Positions 42,985 to 52,051 of a stretch of 64,000 nucleotides of DNA are shown here, piece after piece. The position numbers and the translations under genes are program-made. The stretch is taken from assembly GCA_023052935.1 (NCBI GenBank), contig CM041295.1, forward strand, positions 22,320,880 to 22,384,879. Direction: 5' to 3'. The notes below the pieces were generated by a model that was not told where the DNA came from, did not search any database, and saw nothing but the letters and a program-made list of their open reading frames with translations. Within the stretch, counting starts at the first letter, position 1, and each line of letters begins with the position of its first letter. This DNA comes from Piezodorus guildinii (lineage: Eukaryota; Arthropoda; Insecta; Hemiptera; Pentatomidae).

Positions 42985-44405
42985 TTTTCAATATTTATTT
43001 ATTTGAATTTACAACTGTATAATGGAATACAACAAGTAAATTTGAATGAAAAAAAAAAGGCATGAAACACATGTAGAGAAGCTTCCCAATGGAAGCACTC
43101 TAAAAATATTCTAAACTAGAAAGTCCCGGGACCATCTCCTTTTCAGACATCTCCGAGGATTGTCAGGAATTGAAGAGGAAGAAAGGATTGAAACGAGGGG
43201 ATCAGGGTGGGAATGGAGTTTATCATGAAAGGAATGTTATCTGGCCAAATCAGCAACATACGGAACATTAAGGCCTTTATGGACGAGTTTATTCGTGACA
43301 AAGTGAGGATCATTGAGGATTTTACGAAGGATTTTGGATTGTGGGGATTAGATACGAGAAGAATTCGATGGTTTAGTAGAGCCCCAAAACTCTACTCCGT
43401 AAGTCCATATCTGCCTTATGATAGTCATGTAGATGAGTCTTTTGTAGGTAAGTGGAAGATCAGAACGTTTGTCTAGTAAGTGTTAAAGAGTTTGAGAGGC
43501 AATAGTTGGATCAGTATTGACTGATAACACACAAATGTCATCAGCATAGGTAGAAAGGAAGTTGTTAGGATGGGTGGGGATATCAGCTGTATAGACTGTG
43601 TAAAGGATAGGTCCTAGGATACTACCTTGAGGGACACCAGAAGGCTGACTAATAATTGATGAATAGGAATTATTATTATTATATATCAGCAGAGAAAAAA
43701 CAGAGTATATGCTATGCAACTCAACAGTCTCAACCATCTGTGTGGAGGATCGGACGATCCCACAGAGCAACGCCTTTAAATATCTTGGGGTAACCATAGA
43801 TCAGTTCGGAACGATGACAAAAGATATTGAAAATAAAATTGCAAATGGTAGAAGGATCGTAGGAATCTTGAATGGTGTTCTGTGGAGCAAACAGGTGCCG
43901 CTTATTACGAAAAAAAAGATTTACCATTCCTTCCTCTTAGGGACCACTTTATATGGCGCTGAAACATGGACAGTGCTAAAATCGTCTGAAAGAAGATTGT
44001 TAGCTCTGGAGATGGACTTTTGGAGAAGAGCTTGCGGCATATCCAAGCTGCGAAGAATTCCTAATATGGAAATAAGAAAAAAAGTAGGGGCTGAGCTGAA
44101 CATCTTGAATGAGATATCAAAGAAAAAAACTCATGTGGTATGGCCATGTCATGAGGATGAGGTGGCCTCATAAAGTACTCCCCGCAGAAGAAGCGAAGGC
44201 GAGGAAGACCCCGCAAAACGCGGATAGAGAGTGTGAGGGAGGACATGGCGGCTAGAGGCTTGACAGAGGACTGCAGGGATAGGGAGCACTGGCGTTTGGA
44301 AATATTGTACTAAGTTTCGGAATGTGACGCAAGTTGCAGAACCCGAGGAAAAATAGGAATTATTATGATTTATTTTGAAGGATCTGCCAGTGTTTTTATG
44401 AAATA
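42985..44405 (-). pseudogene. Jockey family 2 fragment, split by another LINE
   Basis: Minus strand. 44353-44405 encodes GRSFKINHNNSY. After the insertion at 43677-44352 it resumes with SQPSGVPQGSILGPILY and TYADDICVLSVNTDP, the catalytic core, to about 43483. It then jumps straight to LLDKRS..., omitting some 70-80 codons, and runs through the ORF2 end and 3' UTR to about 43000. The jump is at the same place as in 11690-11957. Confidence 0.7.
43677..44352 (+). mobile_element. LINE fragment inserted in the Jockey fragment, 14-bp duplication
   Basis: ATAGGAATTATTAT is present at 43663-43676 and 44353-44366. Between them is a 5'-truncated LINE: FKYLGVTIDQFGTMTKDIEN, LYGAETWTVLKSSERRLLAL, FWRRACGISKLRRI, and, after a frameshift near 44160-44180, RRRGRPRKTRIESVREDMAA to a stop at about 44310. 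The blocks are typical of endonuclease-type LINEs (RTE-like, not certain). The catalytic box is absent. Confidence 0.8.
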
Positions 44406-45969
44406 AAAAACATTTAAACATCACCCTATTTGTAGATGTTTATCAATATTTAAAATATTGTCAGTGTTTTAAGAACACACCTAAACCAATTGATTTTCGC
44501 TTTCATTAGAACAAATAAGTAATTATAAAATGTTGAAAGTCGTGAAATTTTGATATTAATGTATTATAGGTTCATAAATGGAATAGGTTTATCGGATATC
44601 GGAAGCGTTTCATCATATATTAAGTTGTAATACCAGGAAAATGAGACCATGAAATATGGTATCAGCAATCGCTGTATACCTATAATAGAGCCGATAGATT
44701 GTCATAGTTCCTGGTAATTTGGACTGGCAAAATCAGGCATGATTATAATTAAGCAGTTTAATGAGTTATATATAGATTTCAGGGATCCCTTAGAAATTGA
44801 AATTTAATAGTTACACTTAGTCTATATAGTCAGTGGATTTGAACTTTATTGTTGCACTTGCTATGATGTGTTATTACTTTGGCTCAAAGCAAAATTGGCA
44901 ATTTTTAACCGAAATTCCCTTTTAATGATTTTTTTAATATTCTATGAACACTTAAATCAGTCATTAGTTGAGTATAGCTAAAAGAATCATGAAAAACGTA
45001 TTGTTCTATACACCCACTTATCAATAAATAAAATATTTAATAAGGAAAAATATTAAGGGATCACCTGTATTTTTCGTACTTACGGAAAATATCTTTTTTA
45101 GACACATAGACCAATAATCAAGTGACAAAAAAATGTAATAGACGAAGAGAATCATAAAATGCGTTTATAGAGTTAATCAATCATTATTCCAAGGAAATGG
45201 AAAAGTCGGAAGAAATGTATCGACAGCAGAAGAGACTATTTTGATTAAATAAAACAGTTGTAAATATTTTTTCTTTTCATTCGAAATTCTTAATCTTTTT
45301 CTGGACAACCTAGGATATCATTAATAGAATTGTTTACAGTCGGCAGCTCAATTAAAAAAATAAAAATGAAAAAAAAAAAAATAAATAAGCTGATAAAATC
45401 ACAATTTTTTCGAAACTACAAAAAAAATCAGGAGACACTCTCTTCATTAGAATGAACAGGAGCATAACAACTAAAACACCCCATTTAACAAATAATTTAT
45501 GCGAGGGAAGCCATTGTTTGTTTGGGGTAGAGAAGGTAAATTGAGCGGTTAGGGGTATAATGCCCCCCCTCCTAAGTATTAATCTGTCCCGTAGAGTCAT
45601 CTGTGTGTTAACAAAGATAACATACACTTACAGCCCACACTGCTTCCCGTCTCCACCGCCATATTTTTTAGTCATGTTCCGTTTTAATCTTTAAAATAAA
45701 CTTTTAACATTCCTTTTTATTTTTTAACACGATTTTAAAAATCCCGCATAGCTCCTGAACCTGCAAAATACACACTACATGATTGCGTGGGTTTCATTAG
45801 GATAATACAATACCATTCTATTTCTATCTAATTGTAACCTTAGTTACAATAATAATAATTATCTTAGTTTAATAAAAGTTTATTTAAGAAAATAACAATA
45901 TGCTATACAATTAGCACTAGGTCAAGAAAATTTCATTTATACCATAAACACAACGTAAATCTATCTCAT
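44406..45969. other. Anonymous AT-rich sequence
   Basis: No gene or repeat recognised in about 1.5 kb. Confidence 0.35.
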
Positions 45970-46043
45970 CGTGAATCGCGAGTATATTCACCCAGGAGAT
46001 CATACAACGAGGCCAAGGGCCTACACGGCCTGTCGCGCCATAG
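45970..46043 (+). repeat. SINE family A, tail fragment
   Basis: CCAAGGGCCTACACGGCCTG and TCGCGCCA match the tail of the copies at 12555 and 46402. Confidence 0.55.
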
Positions 46044-46119
46044 AGAAAAAAACAACACAACGTTAATAAAAGATAATTGAACTGAAGAAGATAAGATAAA
46101 ACATAATTAAGGGGTAAAA

Positions 46120-46123
<4 letters not shown>

Positions 46124-46174
<51 letters not shown>
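46124..46174. repeat. (TA)n microsatellite
   Basis: TA tract that replaces or cuts the head of the following SINE. Confidence 0.9.
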
Positions 46175-46178
<4 letters not shown>

Positions 46179-46402
46179 TTCGAACCAGTCCCAGGAAGAC
46201 TTTTTCAAGCATACAAATAAATGGGGATTCACTCACAGCCTCTCCCCCGGGTATGTGGGACCTGTCAGCCAATCGTTGGCTTCTCACAAACATAGGCGTA
46301 GCTAGTGATGACCCTACCCTATAAAATGTCATCGAGTATCGCGGTGTGCAAACATTTAACCACACCGTGCGGCCAGGGGCCTCCACGGTCTGTCGCGCCA
46401 AC
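46175..46402 (+). repeat. SINE family A, plus-strand copy without head
   Basis: Starts at box B (GAGTTCGAACCAGTCCC, 46175), then the body (CACTCACAGCCTCTCCCCCG) and the tail ending GGTCTGTCGCGCCA (about 46402). Box A is missing. Confidence 0.7.
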
Positions 46403-46499
46403 CGGAAAAAAAAAAATTATTAAGTAGTAAATTAGAGACTGTTTTACTACTTCAATACTTAATGTATAAATGCACTACTATTCGGCAAATACGTCATAT

Positions 46500-46715
46500 T
46501 TTTATACAACTGTATTTATAAATAAATATTTTATAAAACAATAGACATGAACCAGACTTGTTGGAAAACTATCTATTGGCTGCACTTCAGTATACATTCT
46601 AAACAAGGTTTTAGGGTCATCTTATTTTAAGACGCTTTGGAGGGTTTATGATAAATCGAAGAGGAATTCGAATTTAGTTGGACCCCAAAGCATAATTTTG
46701 TAACCCTAATAGCTG
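46500..46715 (-). pseudogene. Jockey family 2, 3' fragment
   Basis: The complement matches the family 3' UTR (ACAACTGTATTTATAAATAA on the plus strand) and the end of ORF2 (AAGACGCTTTGGAGGGTTTA). Decayed. Confidence 0.4.
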
Positions 46716-47329
46716 GGAACCACTGCATTATAATATTAATCTTGCAGATTATTATTATTTTTTTATTTTTTTTGTTTCGCTCTGTTACACCATTTTCATG
46801 AAATACTATTAGTGACTTTTCCCTGTGAATGTTCGTTCTATTTCAGTCTCTTAAAGATACTGTTTGATAAAAAAAACAAAACAAAAAAAAAACATTTGTG
46901 CCAAAAAAAACAATCATAAATGTTAATCAAAGGTATACTTTTGAAGGCTGTCTATTTCGGAACTCCAAACGCTACATTTCTTTTTATGTGATGCTAAGGA
47001 CTACTTAGAGCTCAAATCTGCCACCCTCAAAAGAGCAATAATGGGCAGTATTTCCTCAGCGGGAGAGGATGAATCTCGGTGAAGATGAAAGGTGAGGGTC
47101 TTATCCTGAATTACATGCTCTATTGATCAGAATCACTTGGGTGGAACCTCCTCCTTTCTTACAGCTTGGTCCCCCTTCAGATACTGTGAAAGCCTGTCGT
47201 GGTACTTATCAAGGTATCGTTCATCACGGCACTAGCAAAAATCCGTACCTTTAGCGAGTAGCTCATGATTGGTTGCAACTCAAGCTGGTATAGTTTACAA
47301 TAAAATCCAACCATCGATATATCCATTTT
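46716..47329. other. Anonymous sequence
   Basis: No recognised repeat. 46960-47290 is less AT-rich and may be single-copy. Confidence 0.3.
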
Positions 47330-49065
47330 TACTTTCATTTACCTATATATGAAACATATAATCATAAAAATAGGCTCAGCGAAACCGAAGGTTCGATGCC
47401 GATACCACCAAATTCCGCCTACGCAGACTCGTCCAATGTTCACCGTTCAAGCCCAAGCCCCCGAGATCAGCCTTAACGCAATCCTCCCATCGACGCTTTG
47501 GTCTACCTTTCGGACGCCTACTAGTTGGTTCAGCGTATACCAATTTTCTCGGAATCCGCTCTTCATCGAGCCCAATAACTTTACTCGCCCATTTGAGTCA
47601 CCGAGATAGTATCTAATCAATCAAATCAAATCTCAAATCAATTATATTCACAGGATACAAGTCCCGCAATTCCGCGTTGTGCAACCTTCTAAACTCCCCA
47701 GTGGCCTCATCTCTCTTCGGACCAAATATTTTACGCAGTATCTTATTTTCGAAAACCTTAAGCCGTTGTCCAACCTTAAAGTAAGCGGCCACGTTTCACA
47801 TCTGTATCAAATTGTCAGATGAATAATAGTTTTATAAATTCTAACCTTTAAGTTTTTAGATAGAAGCCGCGAACTAAGTAACTTAGCAACTGAATAATAA
47901 CACGCATTTCCCACCTTTAACCGGGACTTTATTTCTTCCTGGATTTCAAAAGTATGCCCTGATATATCAATATCACCAAGATCGTCACCGTTTTTGCTAC
48001 TAATCATATATTTCGTCTTATCGGTATTTAATTCGAGTCCTATTTCTTCAACGGTTTTTATTAACACACTGGTATTTAGCTGTATGGTTTCCGTGTCTTC
48101 ACCAAGCAGTACCAGATCATCGGCATACCCCAAAACCGGAATCTTGTAACCCATATTTAAACCTTTCTCGGTACACATCACCTTTTCATCCATTCGCGGT
48201 TATGAGATCCGCGTGAGGTATATGAAATATATAGTAAGAGAAAGTATAGCCATTCTAAAAAATTTAAAATTCCAGTTTTCAACAGAAATACACGTTTTAG
48301 GGTTCCCTGAGTCAAAACAACCAAGTTCCGTAAAAAAGTCTGTGTGTGTGGTAAATTTAGCGCAAAAACGAAAAGTCGGAGAAAACTGAAATTTCATTAT
48401 AATTTACAATGAAATATAGTTAAGTGCGTCTGACGTAGTCCTTCATGCAGTCGCTAAACCCTCACAACAGTTGAGATTCGCGGATACCGTATAGCCTTCC
48501 CCCTGTTAGTTTCTATAATGTTTCAAAATACACCCCTAACCATGGATGTAGATAATACCTTAATGTCTTTATTCTTAATAATGCTAAATTAATATTTCTT
48601 TGTTAGTGCAAGTCTTACTCCTTTAGAAGTAATATAAAAAAGTAAATAGTATAATATTCCTTAATTAATTTTTATGATACAATAGGGAATGTGAAAACAC
48701 GGCAATGAGTTGCAAAATACTGAGAAAAATTTTCGGGCAATTTTCCAGTTTTCAACAGAAATAAACATTTTAGGGTCCCCCTAGTCCAAATAATTCCCGC
48801 TTAAAAGTCTGTGTGTGTAGTAAGTCTAGAGCAAAAAAAAAAAAAAAAAAAAAAAAAGTCGTACGAAACTGACGTTTTACATTTAAGACAACTATACGCC
48901 CGAGATGTTCCAGCAGCTTTGTCATTAAAATCAGCTAACCAGAAGAGCCACTTTATAACATGCATTTTACACTTATTTACGACTTTCTCAAAAACCGCAC
49001 TAACGATTTTGATTAAATTCTCTTCATCGGTGAAAAATGTAATGTGATTAAATACGGCTCATACA
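47330..49065 (+). repeat. ACTTACCT repeat, copy split by a LINE, plus a second partial copy
   Basis: 47330-47360 is the left end (TACTTTCATTTACCTATATA). It resumes after the LINE at 48219 (TATATGAAATATATAGTAAG, CACGTTTTAGGGTTCCC). A second partial copy runs about 48735-49065 (AGTTTTCAACAGAAATAAAC, ACAACTATACGCCCGAGATG, TAACCAGAAGAGCCAC). 48420-48735 is unrecognised. Confidence 0.5.
47361..48218 (-). mobile_element. LINE fragment in the repeat, 15-bp duplication; RT pseudogene
   Basis: TATATGAAACATATA (47346-47360) and TATATGAAATATATA (48219-48233) flank it with one mismatch. On the minus strand, 48193-47807 is open and reads VLGYADDLVLLGEDTETIQL (the RT catalytic box), ELNTDKTKYMISSKNGDDLG, and RLKVGNACYYS. 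The later part, to about 47370, is broken by frameshifts. Same family as 3214-3838 and 10205-10532, and the longest of the three at its 5' side. Confidence 0.75.
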
Positions 49066-49206
49066 TTTTTTATCATAATGCAACATGATAAAAAAAAAAA
49101 AAAAAAAATAGTGTGTAATAAAAATAGTGTTAGGGATGGACAACCCTTATCACATAGGGGTATGGAAAACATAGTAGCCGATTCTCAGACCTATTGAATA
49201 TACATA

Positions 49207-50489
49207 TCGGGCTGATGCGAAATTAATGCAGGTTTCCTCTATTGCAATATCTTAATTCCAATTGTGTAAACAAAGCTAATCCTAACATTGATCATTATTA
49301 TACCAAAACAAACCTTATCTAATACCCTCTCTTTCACAATGAATTTGTTTAGTAAAATCGTTTTGTTCAGTGTGTTCAAAGGTCTTGAATCGAAAATGTC
49401 AAAGTGCGATTTTCGTCAAATTTATTTTTACGAATTTAAATTAGGGCGCAGCGCTGCGCAAACGGCTCGTAATATTAATGAAGTGTGGGGTCAGGGGGCT
49501 ATTAATGAGTGCACGGTGCAGCGTTGGTTCCAGAAGTTTCGCAGAGGAGATTTCGACCTCGAAGACAAGGAAGGTCGGGGCCGTCATCTTGCTCTGGACA
49601 ACGACCAGCTAAGGTCAAAAGTGGAAGAAGACCCAACCAAAACCACACGAGAAATGGCGGCGGAACTCGGTGTGAACCAATCCACAGTTGTACGCCACTT
49701 GGAAGCAATTGGTAAGGTAAAAAAGTTGGCCAAGTGGGTGCCACATCAATTAAACGACCACCAAAAAAATTGCCGCTTTGAAATCTGCTCCATGCTTGTG
49801 ACACGCAATAAAAATGATCCATTTCTCGATCGCATTGTGACGTGCGATGAAAAATGGATCTTATACAACAGAAGGCGTTCTAGCCAATGGCTGGGCAAAG
49901 ATGAACAACCAAAACCTTTCCCGAAGCCCAACCTGCACCCAAAAAAGGTTATGGTCACAGTTTGGTGGTATAATGCTGGTGTTATTCACTACAGCTTTCT
50001 CAATCGAGGTGAGACTATAACTGCTGACAAGTACTGTCCAGAAATTGACAGCATGAATCAAAAATTGCAACGTCTTTGCCCAGCATTGATGAATCGGAAG
50101 GGGCCGATCCTGCTCCACGATAACGCCAGACCACACGTTGCACAACCAACGCTTCGACGACTGCACGAGTTGGGCTACGAAGTTCTCCAACATCCGCCTT
50201 ATTCACCTGACCTCTCTCCTACAGACTTCCACTTTTTCAGGCATCTGGACAACTTTTTGAGGGAGAAAAATTTTCAAAACCAGGACGACATTGAAAATTC
50301 TTTTCGTGATTTCATTGAGTCCAGGGATTCGGATTTTTTTTTTGGTGGAATAAGAAAGCTTGTTGAACGTTGGCAAAAGTGCATTGATTCAGATGGAAAT
50401 TATTTTGATTAAATATATATGGTTAAAGTAAAGATATGGCGTATTTACAATACCTACTAAAAACCTGCATTAATTTTGCATCAACCCAA
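49207..50489 (+). mobile_element. Full-length mariner (mellifera type)
   Basis: 1283 bp. The left end is TCGGGCTGATGCGAAATTAA, and the right end is the complement of TTGGGTTGATGCAAAATTAA. TA lies on both sides (49205-49206, 50490-50491). The left tip carries changes relative to the right (TCGGGC for TTGGGT; GCGAAA for GCAAAA). One complete transposase gene is inside. Confidence 0.95.
49396..50412 (+). CDS. Mariner transposase, apparently intact
   Basis: 338 residues from ATG 49396 (MSKCDFRQ). An upstream in-frame ATG at 49288 would add 36 residues that are not family-like. Two helix-turn-helix motifs cover about residues 1-110. The linker motif WVPHQL is present. The DD34D triad is complete: Asp in TCDEKWILYN, Asp in LHDNARPH, and Asp in YSPDLSPTDFHFF, with 34 residues between the last two. 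Length matches mellifera-subfamily enzymes such as the transposase part of SETMAR (about 343). Mariner transposases cut and paste the element at TA sites. No stop or frameshift is seen, so the protein could be active; the altered left terminal repeat may reduce its mobility. Confidence 0.93.
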   Translation: MSKCDFRQIYFYEFKLGRSAAQTARNINEVWGQGAINECTVQRWFQKFRRGDFDLEDKEGRGRHLALDNDQLRSKVEEDPTKTTREMAAELGVNQSTVVRHLEAIGKVKKLAKWVPHQLNDHQKNCRFEICSMLVTRNKNDPFLDRIVTCDEKWILYNRRRSSQWLGKDEQPKPFPKPNLHPKKVMVTVWWYNAGVIHYSFLNRGETITADKYCPEIDSMNQKLQRLCPALMNRKGPILLHDNARPHVAQPTLRRLHELGYEVLQHPPYSPDLSPTDFHFFRHLDNFLREKNFQNQDDIENSFRDFIESRDSDFFFGGIRKLVERWQKCIDSDGNYFD

Positions 50490-50557
50490 TATAAAATTTC
50501 ATAAAAATCGATCAAGCCATTTCGGAGGACTGTAGTAACTAACATTGTGACACGAGA

Positions 50558-50562
<5 letters not shown>

Positions 50563-50622
<60 letters not shown>
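50563..50622. repeat. (TA)n microsatellite
   Basis: TA tract of about 60 bases. Confidence 0.95.
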
Positions 50623-50626
<4 letters not shown>

Positions 50627-50736
50627 TCTTTAAACTCAATATTTCTCTTTTATTTGTGTACTTCACTTTTTTTCTTACTTTTATTATGTATCTAAATTTT
50701 AAAGAAATATATTTTTTATAAGTAAAATTTATAGTA

Positions 50737-50881
50737 GGGTTACTCACTACGTTTGCTATAGCATGCTATTTGTGCTATTGTGCTAAACCCATAAATTTTC
50801 TACAAGAAATAACTGTAGAAACTCGACGGGTTTAGCAAAATAACACAAATAGTATGCTAAAGCAAAAGTAGTGAGTACCCC
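50737..50881. mobile_element. Palindromic MITE, complete
   Basis: About 145 bp. The left arm GGGTTACTCACTACGTTTGC ... GCTAAACCC and the right arm GGGTTTAGC ... GTAGTGAGTACCCC are imperfect inverted repeats of about 55-70 bp. TA flanks it (50735-50736; 50883-50884 after one extra G). Same family as the split copy at 13706-18427. Confidence 0.75.
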
Positions 50882-51234
50882 GTAATATCTTAATTTGATA
50901 TTACCATTTATTTGTTGGTATTCTTTTCTATCTGTTTTTAACTTCGTATTTTCCTTTGTGCTATTTATATAAATATTATGAAATTACGTTCTCCGGGCTT
51001 GTCGCACTTGAAACGTCTTAGTGAATTATATTTAACAATGTTTTTTAATTGTTCATATATTGTTCATTTAACATAGTTTCTCTTTAAATATTCTTATTGA
51101 AATATTATCATCTTAATTTTTTCGACTTCCATACTTTATAACTGTCATCTTATCATCATTCTACATTTAATTTTATGTTAGTTTCCATATTATATAACTG
51201 TCACCATATTATTATTATTATATACCTAAAGTAT
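50882..51234. other. Anonymous AT-rich sequence
   Basis: Nothing recognised. Confidence 0.3.
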
Positions 51235-51420
51235 TATTAGGTTTATGATTACATTGGTTGTTATCTTCTACCTCTAAGCCCTGATGAAGGCCCACAATGT
51301 AGGCCGAAACGTCGGAACACAATTAAAATAATTACTACTTTTTAATGTGTGTTTCTTTCTGATGACCGCACCCCCAACCATCTTCCTCATCTAATATCCT
51401 TAACGATTAACTAAACTTAA
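51235..51420 (+). repeat. Single arm of the hammerhead-like palindrome family
   Basis: Matches 19595-19755 (ACATTGGTTGTTATCTTC, GGCCCACAATGTAGGCCG, GACCGCACCCCCAACCATCT). It carries CTGATGA (51281-51287), a GGCC/GGCC stem (51289-51292, 51302-51305) and GAAAC (51306-51310). One extra A lies between CTGATGA and the stem. Confidence 0.6.
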
Positions 51421-51514
51421 GGTGACCAGACGGCCCGATTTTTGACAATATGTCCCGCCTCCGTTTTTGTCAACGTTTTTCAAAAGTTCCGATTTAGGAA
51501 TTAAGTTCAATTTT

Positions 51515-52051
51515 TCCAACACATCCACCTATCCTGCAATAGCCAACATACCTCTGCCCCGACCTCAGTCGCCTCAAACCTCCACATCACATCCTCAAAC
51601 ATCCCATCCTCAACCCCAGATCCCCTATTACCAGCCACAGACCTTAAAATCACAGCCTCAGAGAACTCAACCTAAACCTCAAAATTCCCATCCTCAGACG
51701 AAAATACCAATTAATGACCCAAAACCTGCTTCTCTGAGGATAAAATTACCGCCACTAATCTCTCCACAGACCAATCCCCAACATCCACCTTCTTTAATGC
51801 CCACAGTTCAAGACCATTTCTCATTAGAAGCTCATGCTGAACCTCATCAACTCCCTCAGAGAAAAATCCTACCCACTCCGAGAGGAATAAATCCTTTATC
51901 CCTAGATACTCCTGCCTATCCCTATCAACCTCCAACTGATATAACATCTATTCTTTCATCCTTTCTTCTAGACCTCCAAAACACCATCAAACCACTCATC
52001 AATCTCCTTACAAATCTCCTATCACAGCTTCCTATTAATCTTCCAAGATGA
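51515..52051 (+). pseudogene. Jockey family 2 ORF1, C-terminal part
   Basis: The open frame begins upstream in flanking DNA, but the element's own sequence starts near 51515. What is left is a Pro/Gln-rich stretch (many SHPQP-like units) and a hydrophobic end (IKPLINLLTNLLSQLPINLP) similar to the end of family 1 ORF1. The zinc knuckles are lost by truncation. The stop overlaps the ORF2 start as ATGA (52048-52051), a coupling signal, whereas family 1 uses TAAATG. Confidence 0.75.
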
